Origin: Ehretia macrophylla
Lineage: Eukaryota; Streptophyta; Magnoliopsida; Boraginales; Ehretiaceae
Direction: 5' to 3'
DNA length: 64,000 bases
Assembly: GCA_037974665.1 (NCBI GenBank)
Contig: CM075772.1
Location: 40,762,552 to 40,826,551, forward strand
Shown here: piece by piece, positions 11,528-23,204 of the stretch
How positions within the stretch are numbered: the first letter of the stretch is position 1
Layout of the letters: the number at the start of each line of letters is the position of its first letter
Notes under the pieces: generated by a model
Seen by the model: only the letters and a program-made list of their open reading frames with translations
Database searches by the model: none
Told to the model about the DNA's origin: nothing
Program-made: the position numbers and the translations under genes

Positions 11528-13799
11528 CTGAGCTCCGCAAGAGGTCAAGGGATTGTCATGTAGGTAGAGCTCATTTATTCCCCCATCAGTTTAGCTATTG
11601 TAATCTCCACTTTGCAAACTAGATATACCACCATCTCAGCTGGTCTACGTACCTTGAGATTCATGCCCCCTACTTCACGTCATCAAAAAGATCTCCCTCA
11701 TATTAATGAATTCAATTTTGAAGTTGTTCCTACTGATATTTTGGTGGAGCTTTGGTATGCCCCCCAAGTCTTCTTTAGAGAGGTTGGAGAGCTTGTTGTG
11801 ACTATTAAGGTTGGATATAGAGGTGCTGTGAGATCGAGAAGAGAAGTTGATCAATGGAACAATTTGAGGCGCATGCCTCTTCAATGGGAGCGCGTATTAC
11901 GAGCCTATAAGTACAAGCATATGATGTTAGAGCTAACTTTTAAGCTTGATTTAACCCTCATCCCATGTTTATCTTGGGCTCTTACGGTCCCACCTCTGGT
12001 ATTTTATTACTCTTGCAATGTTCGAGTGTTTGGCTCGAAATGACATTCGACATGTAATTTTTTTTTTAGCTAAGGGTAGTTCGACTTTGCCATTTTTGGC
12101 TCAACCTTGGCTTTTTGGCCTCCGACATATGTCCGACCTGAGAATGACACTTCAACTTCTCCCTTGGCTCTTCTTATGTTTGACATGGCTCTTGGCTTTG
12201 CCTTGTGCTTGAGTTTGGGCTCGACTTTCCCGAGCTTTCCCTAGGTTCCACTTATACTTGAGCTCTTTGAAACTCTTTTGAGTTGGTCTTTCTTGATGAG
12301 AGGGGAGCGTTGAACACTTTGCTCTACTTAACTTGATTTTGGCCGTTCAGCCCTGGCTCTTTCGAAGCTCACCACTGGGCTCTATCTTTAGCTAAGTTTT
12401 CTTAGCGTTTGGGACTTGTGGGAGCCCTTTCGATGGTCTTTTCTGAACTTACCTTTGATTTCGACGGTCTAAGGGGCTTTTGGGGTCCCTTCTCCGACCC
12501 TTGGCCTAGGCTCATTTTGGCCTTTCTTGGATCCCGACATGCTCTTCTTAGCCCTCGAGATATGTCAGGATTTATCATTGGCCATGTATGGATTGGCTTG
12601 GTCATTATGCTGAGCCTTGATCTATCGCGAGTTGGTTTCCAACTCAGCTCGTCTCAGTTAGCCTTGTGTCGACTTTATTTTAGTTCCTTCTGAGCTCAGA
12701 GAAGTTTAGGCGTCTCATGGAGGCCCTTCCTCGATCTTTTTCTAAGTTCTTCTTAAGGTCTTAGGGAATTTAAAGGTCTGTTTCAACCTTCTTGCTAGCT
12801 TTATTGAGGCTTAGGGACTTGCGTGAAACCCTTCTTCGGCCTTAACTGAGCTTTTTCGAGGTCCAGGGGCTTATAAGGGGCCCTTTTTATGACCTTGAGC
12901 TCATTATATTTTTGTTGCATAATCCATTTTTTTGGTGAAAGGCCTTTGTGCCGTGGTTCGGCTCCTTTCAACTTGGGCTTTAACTCTTTCCTTGATCTCT
13001 TTATTTAGATCTCAATTGCTTCCCAGACCGGATTGACTAAGGTCTTTTATGTAATTCTAGCTCTGCTAGACCCCACCTCTTCGAGAATGTGCTAAAGTTC
13101 AGCCCCCTTTTATTTTGAGGCTTGATGAACATTTTGGCATATCCACTGGTCTTTTGGGTAAGATACATCTCTATGGGCCTCACGTTTGTCCCAATTTCTC
13201 TTGGTGACCTTTAAATTGATACCAACATCTTTAAGTCTTTTTGACTCAAGTAGCCTTGAGTTCTTACGTCCTCGAGAGCTGACTTAATATTTAGAGGTAG
13301 TCTGCCTTGAGCTCTTACAACCTCGGGGGCTGGCTCAAAAGTTAGTGCTATTCAACATTTTGGACCATTATATGATCTCTTGCTTGTGAAATAGGCCTCC
13401 TTGATTTTGGACCAACAATTTGCAGGTCCTTAAGTAAGAATGCTGATGATTCTTTGATTTCGGACCTGGTACTTGAGCATAGACTCTCAGTTATTTAGCT
13501 TATGAAATTCCTTAATTAACTTCCTGCATACTTGCTAAGGATGCTTTAGGCCTTAGTGGAGATCATTTCTTGCTGGTAGGACCTACGGGATTATAGTGCT
13601 TATCAAATGTTGTGACTTAAGTGGGCTGAAGTCAATGCTCCACTCGGTGATCAATTGCTCCAGGCTATGCTTGACTTTTGGAGCAAAGAGCTCAATGAAC
13701 ATTATGACCTAAATGGGCTATGTCGAGCTCCATCTGGTGTTTGGATGCTTCTGGCTATACCCTCTATTGTTTGGTTCCTCGTCGGCCTCGATATATGGC
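11528..13799. other. Noncoding 3' region of the first Tat element
   Basis: No retroviral domain can be read on either strand. One 143-codon plus-strand frame at 11612-12043 has no recognisable family. By position it could be a relic of the antisense gene that such elements carry upstream of the 3' LTR, but the resemblance is too weak to claim. The rest is rich in GGCTC/TTTGGC words and has many short frames on both strands that look accidental. Confidence 0.5.
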
Positions 13800-14330
13800 C
13801 TAAGGAATGATAACCCGAATAGTTGCTGGGAAGATTCTGAAGGGTTCTTGTCTAAGCCTGGGGAATAATAACCCCGGTGAAGGTACTGAGAACTCGGAGG
13901 GTTCTTGTCTTAGTCTGGGGAGTGATATCCCCTGTGACGGCTGGTACGACCCCGAAGGGATATTGTCTTTGCCTGGGGAGTAATGTCCCATATGGTGGCT
14001 AATGAGAGCCTGAAGGGTTCTCGTCTTTCCCTGGGGAATAATATCCTTGGTAGTGGTTGGTGAGACCTTAGAGGGTTCTCATCTTGGCTTAGGGAGAAGT
14101 GTCCTATATGGTGGCTGATGAGACCCCGAAGGGTTTTCGTCTCTGCTTGAGGAGTAAAAACCTCGGTAATGGCTAGTGAGACCTCGGAGGGTTCTCGTCT
14201 TGGCCTAGGGAGTAATGTCCAATATGGTTGCTAATGAGACCCCGAAGAGTTCTCGTCTTTGCTTGGGGAGTATGTCTCATGCGGTAGCTGGAGACCCTAG
14301 AGGATTCTCGTCTTAGCCTTCAGGGTGCTG
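13800..14330. repeat. Minisatellite array 1, ~58-bp unit, about nine copies
   Basis: The phrase GAAGGGTTCTCGTCTT followed by TGGGGAGTAAT recurs at about 13834, 13897, 13952, 14011, 14070, 14126, 14184, 14243 and 14296. Successive units alternate between GAAGGG-like and GAGGGT-like versions, so a dimer of about 116 bp may be the amplified unit. The array lies inside the retroelement interior. Confidence 0.85.
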
Positions 14331-14444
14331 CAACCTTTGATAGTGTTGAGCTCTTATGGCTCATAGGCTAGCCCTCGTAGCCTGGAGGAGCTTGGGAGAC
14401 TTCTGCTGTGACTAGGTTGAGTTGGTCACCCATTTTTTATGCCA

Positions 14445-14998
14445 AAGGAGCTCCACTGAAGTTGGGGGAACTCTATCGAGTTTAGGAGAATTGTTGGTTC
14501 TTGAGCTTAGGAGAGTTTCGATACTCTACTGAGCTGAGGAGAGCTCCTGCCTTTTGAGGTACGAAGAGCTCCAATGCTCGGCTGGGCTATGGATAGCTCC
14601 ACTGATTTTAGGAGAGCTCCGATACTCTGCTGGATTGAGGAGAACTCATGCACTTTGAGGTAAGAAGAGCTCTGCTGATTTTAGGAGAGCTCTGATACTC
14701 TTGGGCTGAGGATAGCTCCTGCCCTTTGAGGTAACAAGAGCTCCGCTGATTTTAGGAGAGCTCCGATACTCTGTTGGGCTGAGGAGAGCTCCGTTGATTT
14801 TGGGGAAGCTCCGATACTTTGCTAGACTGAGCAGAGCTCTTGCCCTTTGAGGTAAAAAAGAGCTCCGCTGATTTTAGGAGAGCTCCGATAATCTTGGGCT
14901 GAGGAGAGCTCCTTCCCTTTGAGGTAAGAAGAGCTCCACTAATTTTAGGAGAGCTCCGATACTCTGCTGGGCTAAGGAGAGCTCCGCTGATTTTGGGC
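14445..14998. repeat. Minisatellite array 2 with GAGCTCCG motifs
   Basis: An irregular array of a 75-120 bp unit made from GATTTTAGGAGAGCTCCGA, TACTCTGCTGGGCTGAGG and CCTTTGAGGTAAGAAG modules. The TTTGAGGTA word occurs near 14552, 14651, 14724, 14843 and 14921. GAGCTC palindromes occur throughout. It is separate from array 1 and also belongs to the element interior. Confidence 0.85.
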
Positions 14999-14999
14999 T

Positions 15000-15964
15000 G
15001 ATTTGATTACCTCATTGTGGGTTAGCGTACGCCTCAACAAATTATCTCATCATTGTTGGACTTACACCTGGATATCACAATGACATTTACACGAGCTATT
15101 CTTTTGCTCTCTCTTTTAATGATAAGTCAATTGAGAAAAAGTGTTAGGAGATGCATCTTGAGCATTTTAAACATAATTTTCAGATATTTAAATGTATATC
15201 TAGCTAGCCTTGACCGAAGTAAATCCAAATCAGAGTTAAAACAAGGCAAAAATGAAACAAAATGTTGCTGAAACTTCAGGTTCGTCATTTCTGGATAGCT
15301 CAGACACATTTTGCAAAAATGGTCATAACTTTCTCTAGGAAGCTCCAATTCATGAACTGTTTGAAGCATTAGAACCTAGACTTGTAAGGCCTTTTGCCCA
15401 TATATAAATTACCAGCCAATTGTTTCTCAATTGGAGCAATGTTTTACTCAAAGTCAGCCTGAAAAAATCTTATTTGTAACCTTGCTATATCTCAAACTTC
15501 TTTCATAGTGTAATTTTTTGCCTCTTGCACTACCTCAAAATGCAGTAGTATGACCAGCTAGGTTGTCATTATGCATGTCAAATATATGCACAACAGGTCA
15601 AACCATAATTATAGGCATCATAAATTAGCTCAAACATATTGTTCCCTAAAACACTTATTTTCTTCAGGTGTTTTATCAAACACCTTGAGTGCACATTATA
15701 ACAGGCATGCATTTGTATAAGTTTTCTCATGTAAATTGCAAATCGACATTTTATCAAACATCTTCGACATATAACATAAGAGATATATAATTTGTGTCTA
15801 AGATTCCTGATGCCAAGTTTACCTTGGCATTCTATCGAACACCTTAAGTGTTTTGCTAAGAACACAAACTGATAGGTGTCTGCCAAACTAATGTTATCAC
15901 ATATTAGAATCAAAATGCAAGGATAATGACGAACATGCTATAAGTGACATCCTGGACATTATTA

Positions 15965-16000
<36 letters not shown>

Positions 16001-16379
16001 TTCTTTTAAGCTATGATACAAACATGTTATGGTATGAAAAAATAGTAGCATGGACTCGGCTAGTCACGTTGTGTAATATAGCAATCATTAGATATCTTGT
16101 CAAAACAACAAGGTTGAGAATTGTGAGTGAATCATGCACTTTAATTAGGCAGTAGCTCATATAACATGAACATGTCGATTGATAAAGACAATATCAGTGC
16201 CTTATCATTGAACTTTAATGAAGAATATAGTTAACATGAATGTATAGCATGTAAATGCTTAACAAACTAGGTGATCAACTTAATGTAATAAGCAATCAAT
16301 AGATGGTAGCTAGCACAGGGCAAATATTATCATTACTTATCTTGCACAAATGTGGTTTCTCAGTGGAATAATCCTTGGT
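15000..16379. other. AT-rich interior segment of unknown origin
   Basis: The base composition shifts to AT-rich at about 15000. The segment contains a (TA)n tract (about 15965-15996) and no credible gene. Its composition differs from the GC-richer interior to the left, so it may be an insertion or a replacement of the lost gag-pol. No insertion boundaries were seen. Confidence 0.45.
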
Positions 16380-16399
16380 TTCCACAGATGATGCCAAAT
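16380..16399 (-). other. Primer-binding-site region, decayed
   Basis: Just inside the 5' LTR the minus strand reads TTTGGCATCATCTGTGGAAA. It resembles the TGGCGCCGTCTGTGGGAA found after the 5' LTR of many plant Ty3 elements. Several of the differences are at former CG or CNG positions, as expected from deamination of methylated cytosine. The comparison sequence is from general knowledge. Confidence 0.5.
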
Positions 16400-17491
16400 T
16401 GTTAAGGAAAAAATTGGCAGCTCCAGACTCCTTCTGGGGTTGGACGAGTTCCCTTAACCGAATAATATTTTGTATGCTCTGTCCTCCTTACAGCCCTCGT
16501 AAATCCGGGGCTAACCTTACCCAGGGCTACAGCTCCAGTCTTTTGTTCCTGATAGGGTTTGATGGTCGGGGCTGGTATGCTTGGCCTACTCCTTATCTTT
16601 GTCTTAGGGGTTTACCCCCTCCTGCTAGGTGTTCTCCTAGGTCCTTACTCGTTACCATGTCAGCAAGGGCCGCATCAGATTTGTGCATCAGGTCCCATTG
16701 TCTTGGAGCTCCGAGGTCCGACCTTCTGTCCCTGGTCGGTGCTCGATGGCCTGGGCTGACCTATTTAGCGGGGCTGGACAAGCCCCATTAGCCTGTATTG
16801 TACGAACTGTAGGGGTTGGAATCTACTGTTTGAGGCTTCATCAACTTATTTCCTGCAAAACAAGGACCCCTGGGGGGTACCCGAGGGCCCCTTCCGATGC
16901 TCAAGTCAGTTATGGGAGCAAGAGATTGCTTAATAGTATTAAAGTATTGTGTGACAGCAAAGTGGTTACTTAGAAGCAATTAAGAGAGAGCTTGTCGTGT
17001 TAGAACGAGATACTTGTACTTTTAATGTCTACCTGTATATATAGTTGCTGAAATATGGAGTTGTAAGATAGGATAAACATAAATCCCAAGATATTAGGTT
17101 TAAGGAGATAATATCAAATGAGATAAGACAAATCCCTTATCTTTAGGCTCAAGGGGATAATATCCGTATCCCTTATCTTCAGGAATCCAGCAAAATCATT
17201 GTGTACTTATCTTTATCTCAAAACTCCTTTGTTATTCATCTGCTGCCCAGTACTCCCCGTGAGCCTAGGTCAGGACGTTGACGGGGCTACCCCTTGTGAG
17301 CCCAAGTCAGGACGCTGGTGGGGCTACCTCTTGTGAGCCCATGTCAGGATGCTGGTAGGGCTCCCAGCTCCGTGGGCTGGATTTTTCCGTCTGCTGCCCA
17401 GAGCTCTTTGTGAGACTAGGTCCAAACATTGGCGTGGCTACCCCAGCTCCGTAGGCCAGATCTTTCTTGGGCTTGAGATCTACCCATATCA
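16400..17491 (-). repeat. 5' LTR of the first Tat element (complete)
   Basis: A 1,092-bp LTR with forward-strand ends TGTTAAGG and CCCATATCA (minus strand TGATATGGG...CCTTAACA). It has the same modules as 10401-11510 with scattered substitutions. A minus-strand TATA-like CTATATATACAGG lies near 17032-17044. The five bases following it are GATGT. Confidence 0.85.
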
Positions 17492-18727
17492 GATGTATTT
17501 AGCACTAATGGTGATAAGTGGACATTGGATGATTTAGCTATTTTATAAGGTCTTATGGGACTTTATTTTCTATTCCAATTTTAGATGGTTGTGTGAGAAA
17601 GACTCAATCGAAAAGGAAACAATCTAACCTAGCAAATTTGGCAACATAATTAGAAGAATAATTTTTTTTTAACTAAGTAAGCAAGTATTCTTATTAAGTT
17701 CAATAATCTAAAAATAGACTTGTAACATCTTTACACAAACGAAATCCAAAACATACAATCATATCTTCTATTTTTTACTTTCTACAGATAATTCTATTCA
17801 AAACACTACTCTTGAACTTAAGGTGAAGTCGAATCTTAAGTTAGACACTATTGACAATTTTGTCAAACAATTGCTCCTCTGTAAGAGAGTTTAATTTCGC
17901 CGGTGCAATCTATTTATTGTTCTAATCAAATTGATGTTAAAACTAGTGGGATCAAGGGAGCGGCCATGTTCTTAAAGAGTTGATGTTCATTCAATGTTGT
18001 TGTAGTTATGGTGGTTGAGGTGTGAGGAGGAGGTGAAAATAGAAAGAAAATGTAAATTGAAAAAATGCCTCCTATGTTATTATTAATTTGCTGAAATGAA
18101 TTTCTACACTCGCAGATTTATCGACATCAAGTTCGTCCTTATTTAATAATGGCTAATAAGGGGCAGTTTGTCCAAGAAGAATTTATTTATTTGAAACTAT
18201 AGAAAAAAATTTGCATTATAAGTGCGTACAACTAAATACTAATGGACAAATAACAAAAGCGGATATTGTGTAACATTTGATTAAATACAAGGAACATTTT
18301 AATAATTATCCTGATACAAGGAGTCTATCTGCATATTAAGCATATTATGTGAAATAGGGAAAGCGATGCAAAGGTTGAAAAGGAACCAGAAAAAGGAGGA
18401 AAAATGAGAGACAGAGAGAGAAGAAATGTAGTTGGGTTGTTATGATATTATTTTTCTTCTTTAAATTCTAGCATTTATATCCTCACATCAACATGTGACA
18501 AGTATGCGAAAAGCAATTTCGTTAAGTAATTATGAATTATGCTAAAGAAATGAGGTTATTAGGTAGGTAGGGAGGGAGGGAGGGAGGGGGAGATGGGGGG
18601 GGGGGGGGGGGGGGGGCGACCTCAAAAAAAAAAGAAGAATATTAATTTAATGGAAATTTTTTTAAAAAAAATAGATTTGGTCCCCCATCAAGTAAAAAGT
18701 TAAAAAGGTATAAAAATCTTCAAAAAA
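17492..18727. other. Intergenic DNA with retroposon-like tails
   Basis: No gene was seen. A T-run followed by AACTAAGTAAGCAAG near 17660 looks like the reversed A-tail and 3' end of an old LINE-type insert. The short frame just after the LTR (17492-17547) could be a transposon fragment but was not identified. Confidence 0.4.
18566..18616. repeat. GGGA repeat running into a 22-base G tract
   Basis: A GGTA/GGGA stretch leads into an uninterrupted run of 22 G residues (18595-18616). It could form G-quadruplex structures. The exact run length is prone to assembly error. Confidence 0.85.
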
Positions 18728-18805
18728 ATGGAGTTAGTTTAGTGATTAGTCACATTTCCCAACATATTAAGGATGTGAGTTCAAGTCATCACAATTACAT
18801 TTTTT
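18728..18805 (+). mobile_element. tRNA-related SINE-like fragment
   Basis: TTAGTTTAGTGATTAG resembles a Pol III A box. GTGAGTTCAAGTC, about 40 bp downstream, resembles a B box. The spacing fits a tRNA-derived SINE head. A T-rich segment follows. No target-site duplication was identified. Confidence 0.4.
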
Positions 18806-19436
18806 TTGCAAGTTTTTTGCTAGTGTGTGTCTCTATTACTGCTTGTTTTGATTTTATTTTTCTCTTAGATAGATAGATATAACTTTGAAGTACTTAATGT
18901 TATATTTGTTTTGATTTTTTTTTTAACTATAAAAATTTGTCTCTTTTCTATTTTTTTTAACTGTAAAAATTGAGTCTATTTTCTACTAACCAAAAAAATA
19001 CCGTGTAAAAAATACTATACAAAAAAAATTTCAGCCCCTCCAACATTAGATTGGAAGTTATTGAAACTATTTTGATAGTTAAATGATTCTTTTCAACCAA
19101 AATAATTTGATGGTACGAGACTACAAAATAGTTTAATAAGCCCTTAAAAATTTGGAACTTTAAAAAAAAAATATTATACGTCGTTCTCTAATTTAAGCTC
19201 ATCTAATCTCATGTTTTGAAAATGATTATTAGAAAATTTTACATTTTTTAAAAAATAAGATGCATCATAGGTTTTAATGCATCTACAGCCTGAATACTAC
19301 GTCAATTTTTAAGGGCCAAACAAATTATTGTGTCGCTAAGCAGGGGTAGATCTAGAATTTTTGTCAATGGATGTTAAACCATACAATTTTTTTTAACTAA
19401 ATGAGTACAATTTTTTTTTCTTTTTTTTTTTCAGTA
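18806..19436. other. AT-rich intergenic DNA, no gene seen
   Basis: Long A and T runs and no supported frame. This is the left flank of the Tat/copia composite element. Confidence 0.5.
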
Positions 19437-19441
19437 GGGAC

Positions 19442-19886
19442 TGTTAAGGTAGAAAACCTTGACTGCTCCGAGCTGCACTTTAAGCCGGACCTGAACCTGC
19501 AAAACAAAAGAACCGAGGGTGATGCCTACGGTACCCACTCCGATGCACAAGTCAGTTAAACGTGAGATGGAGCTTGTAAGTTATGAGAGGTAGATATTTT
19601 TCATACATTTTCCTGTGAGATTACCCCCATTTTATACTTGTAGTAAGAAGATTCCCTAAATGGATAAGGACTCCTCCAGGATCAGGACTTCTAAGAGTCC
19701 TTCTTTGCTCAATAATCCATGGGGATTATACTACCCATGAGTCCTTCCTCATCCGGTCTCCTCGACCTTATCCTTATCCTCATGACGTCCCTACTCGTGT
19801 GCTTGCCCGGCAGCTCTGCCGGGTTTAGGGCTTGAAGAAGGACAGGGCTGACCATTATTACCAGGGCTGGAGCCCCACCCCTATCA
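19442..19886 (-). repeat. 3' LTR of the second Tat element
   Basis: A 445-bp LTR with forward-strand ends TGTTAAGG and CCCCTATCA. Its right half (from about 19645) matches 27572-27819 closely, including the GCCCGGC(A/G)GCTC(T/C)GCCGGG palindrome. Confidence 0.9.
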
Positions 19887-19903
19887 TTTATCCCCCAATC
19901 CTC
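19887..19903 (-). other. Polypurine tract of the second Tat element
   Basis: The minus strand reads GAGGATTGGGGGATAAA directly before the LTR start TGATAGGGG. It closely resembles the tract of the first element, which supports a shared lineage. Confidence 0.8.
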
Positions 19904-20108
19904 TGAGCTAGCTCACAGGTCTAGGGATTGTTACAACATTGGGGCTCTTCATCTTCCTTAGCGGTTACTAGCCATTACAACCGTTCATTGTACACGTCCC
20001 TTCAACTTTGCTACCACTTCGCAGGCACGTTTCTAGCAATTTGCGTCGCCACTCCCCACGATCCCACGTGGGTCGACTCATCCGTGTGTGGGGCGCCGTG
20101 GGGTCCTT

Positions 20109-20115
20109 TATAAAG
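20109..20115 (+). promoter_or_regulatory. TATA box of the antisense gene
   Basis: TATAAAG in a CCTTTATAAAGGGAG context lies 141 bp upstream of the ATG at 20256, in the orientation of the antisense gene. Position and sequence suit a plant core promoter of its own. Activity is inferred. Confidence 0.5.
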
Positions 20116-20255
20116 GGAGCCCTCCTCGGTCTATGCCCCATTCGCATCCCACTATTCTTTAACTTTTGTTTTTTCCCTTGCCACTTTTCACTCACTACGC
20201 CCTACGTGAACCCCCTACCATTGTTTAGGTACGCTCTTTCCCTTCTCCCCCACTA

Positions 20256-22730
20256 ATGGATAGGTCTCCTCAGTCAGGTGTCGTCGATGGCTCCAGTGAC
20301 GGTCTCAGGGATGTCCTTTGTACCCCTAGGAGTTCCGAACCCATCGCTGCCATCCCGATTTCCCAAAATCCTCCTTCTACTAGAGGTATTAGAAGGAGTT
20401 CCAAGAGACCTAGGTCTAAGTCTTCCTACCATCATACAACTGCGATGCATTTGGGTCCTGTTAGGATTGATGATCTTTTGGTTTTCGGTGCCGAACGTAA
20501 GGTCTGCACTACCCAAGAGAGGTCCATCGCCCACCTTAGGGGCATAGGAGCCATTCCCCTTGACTTTGAGGTTTGTGTCCAGAGTGATGGTAAGCCAGTG
20601 TCCGCCTGTGGGCCTGGCCAATGAGAGATTACCTTCTACTACGAACAACTCTTTATAGCTCGTCTGCCTCTGCCGCCCTATTTGGTAGAAATTTTCAATT
20701 ACTTTCAAATTAGCCCTGCCCAGGTCACCCCCAACAGTTGGAGGCTCATGGTAGGTTTTTACGTTTTGTTGAAGGAGTAGGGCTATACCCCCATTTCCAA
20801 GCTTTTCCTCTTTTACCATCATCTTAAGACCATTGACAAATCTTCTGGCTGGCAGTATTTTTCCGCCCGCTATCACCCCTTAATCGTTGACGTTCCTGAC
20901 AATTCTGAGAACTAGAGCCATAAATTTTTCTTCGTAAAGTCCCCCAAGGGTTGGGAGGTCCAGAGTATCTGGGTTGTTCCTCTTGAGATAGCCAAGGACC
21001 CCCCCACCCTTGATGAAGTTGAAAAATCAGTCATCGAGGAGCTTAAGAGAGCCATCCCTGTTAGATGTGACAACCTTCTCTCCCCCAAGAGGGTAGCCGC
21101 AAGTGGCTTATTTTCGCAGCCCACAACGTCGAGAGTCGGGGCTCATCCTTTACCCCCTTCACACCGTAGTACCAGGGCTGGAGAGAAGGCTTTTACCTTC
21201 CCTCCTCCAGTTATCGCCCCTAACCTTGAGAAACCTGAGCCTCCAACCTTCTACTCGTCATCCGACACCGAGGGTTAAGTTTTATCATCGTACCTACTTT
21301 CACCTTCTTATTTGTTTTTGAAGTCCTTACTAACTTTGTTTAAGCTCTCCCTTGTGCAGATAACATAAAGATCTCTGAGCTTGTTACTTCCACCCGAGGT
21401 AAAAGAGTGACCAGAAAGCGTTTGGTCAAGGTTTTTGGGTAGCCTACCCCGAAGAAGCAGAGGGTGGCCCCTCCCGCAGGTAATATAGAGGTGCAGATCC
21501 TCGAAGAAGCTCCTGTTCCTGCCTCGGAGAACCCTGTCTCCATCGAGGGACCCCCGGTTCCTCCCTTCGACTGTCCAGACTCACCTACCATTGGGCCTAT
21601 CAAGACTGGGGTGGTTGATTCTCCACCTTTATCTGAAGCACCACCGGCCCTACCTCGCAGGCATTTGTCATTTCCACCTTCATCTTCTGTCACCTCCAGG
21701 GCCCTGTTCTTCTCCCCTCAGATCGACATATTGCGGGAGGAGCAACGTTGCCCTCTTGGCGAGGCCTATCAGATCAATACCCCACGCCTGCGCAAGCGTG
21801 GTGGGTCCATTCCGCCTGGTCCCATCCTTGGCTTTGACGACGAGATAGAGCTTGATGACGGGCAAGGTGGTACCACACGTGTTTCCACTTGTCACCTTAC
21901 TACTGCAAGAGCTGACCAAGAAGTCAAGGAAGCTTTTTATGAGGTAATTTGTCCTATTTTCCTTTCACCGGATTACCTCGCTTTTTCCTAATACTCTGCT
22001 CTTGTATTTTCAGAGCTGGCTAGACCTGAACTACCTCTATGGGATGCTTCATAAGGCCTTAGTGGCTTACGACAGGGTCGAGATCAGCTCTTCTTTGGCT
22101 ATACTCCGAGCTGAGAAGAAAGCCGAAGCCTATAAACGACGCCTCGAGGAATACTATCGGGCCTATGCCAAGGCTTTCAACAATGACCTGGGCACCTTTA
22201 ATAAAATGAAAGCCCTGATCGACAAGCAAAGCACTGTTATCCAGGAGGCTGGACTTTATCAGTCCCTTTCCGGGGACATCCTCACCGTAGCATTGAGGTC
22301 GCAATTGTCAGAGGCTCAAGAGAGCTACCACCGCATCCTTGCCGAACGGGAGCTGGCCATTCATTCTTATGAGAAGCTCGAGAAGGAGCTAAAAGCGGCC
22401 TCTACTCAGGCCGTTGGTGCTTAGGCTGATTATGATCAATTGGTGCAGGCTGTTGGCTCCTATGGAAAAGTTATTATTGCCACTTATAAGGAAAGTGATG
22501 CTTTTAAGGCTCTGTTAGGAGAGTTACTTCGTCCTGCCATCAACAAAGCTGAATACGACGCTGAAGTTGCCCTCATGGAGGATGTGCAGGTCCGTTTGCA
22601 AGGCCAGGGCATTCAGATTGACTTGTCGGACCTCCTTGGCGAAGCCCTCCTGATCCAGATATTCACCTGTGACTCCTCCCAAGTCATAAGCACAATTAGA
22701 GGAACCCCACCTTCCCTCGACCTGCTTTGA
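20256..22730 (+). pseudogene. Antisense gene of Tat element, 'putative gypsy type transposon' family
   Basis: Read against the direction of the element, three exons can be joined: 20256-21273, 21360-21943 and 22014-22730. They are separated by 86- and 70-bp introns with GT...CAG borders that keep the frame. Exon 1 contains the block EITFYYEQLFIARLPLPPYL, then WRLMVGFYVLLKE and SPKGWEVQSIWVV. This is characteristic of the plant family annotated as putative gypsy type transposon (Transposase_28). Exon 2 is proline/serine-rich and ends in an acidic patch. Exon 3 is a long helical, coiled-coil-like tail. The same frame holds premature stops at 20622, 20778, 20913, 21440 and 22422, so it is dead. 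The function of this family is unknown; similar antisense ORFs occur in Grande and Retand elements. Confidence 0.8.
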
Positions 22731-23204
22731 CATTTTGCCAGTTTTTAGTTGTTGCTTTCACCCAGGGGCTTTGATCCCTTCGTTGTACATCCTTCTTTTG
22801 TTTTTAATGAAATTTCATTCCTGGAGTTTCCTGGCTGTTAATATACAAACCTTTTCTAATTTTGCTTTCTCATTTTTTTTACGAGTTTTGTTCACGCATC
22901 TTAGTCGTATTTCGACTCTGCTTTATGTATGCTGGGTTCTTTGAACCTCTGGTCCTTTTTCCTTTTTAGTATTTCCCCTGGATCCCATGGTCCTTTTCAG
23001 GGATAACCTTGCCAGCGGAGATGAGTCATTTTATCCATGGAGTGCAACCTTTTCCGGGCACAGACCCTTCAAGAAGAGCTCCTTAAACATAATACATGAG
23101 CAAAACCAAATCTTTAGGAGGGGAACAGAGCTTCTATTATTTCAAAGAGCATCACATAGACTTCTATCGAATGCTATTTATTCACTAACATTATTCTAGA
23201 AATG
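22731..23204. other. Spacer between antisense gene and pol 3' ends
   Basis: Noncoding and T-rich on the plus strand, with TTTTTAATGAAAT at about 22800, a possible polyadenylation region of the antisense gene. The two genes converge here. Confidence 0.5.

Larger units (their letters stand above)
10401..17491 (-). mobile_element. Ty3/gypsy Tat-lineage retrotransposon, coding region lost
   Basis: Two closely similar LTRs (10401-11510 and 16400-17491) flank a 4.9-kb interior. LTR ends read TGATA...TTAACA on the minus strand. A purine tract borders the left LTR and a primer-site-like sequence borders the right LTR, so the element points leftward (5' LTR on the right). No gag, protease, reverse transcriptase or integrase remains. 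The interior is noncoding with two tandem-repeat arrays, as described for hypervariable 3' regions of Tat/Ogre-type elements. The Tat assignment comes from similarity in end structure to the element at 19442-27819, which retains pol. The left LTR has lost its outer edge to a hAT remnant, so no target-site duplication can be checked. Confidence 0.75.

Noticed and set aside
12402-12693. Frames on both strands in the first Tat element
   Set aside because: Overlapping frames in GC-richer noncoding repeat without domain resemblance.
13800-14998. CRISPR-like array
   Set aside because: Spacers are not unique. The units are contiguous diverged tandem repeats in a plant retroelement.
20274-20876. 200-codon minus-strand frame
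   Set aside because: It is the reverse of exon 1 of the antisense gene. Motifs and splice sites support the plus strand, and this frame has no family resemblance.
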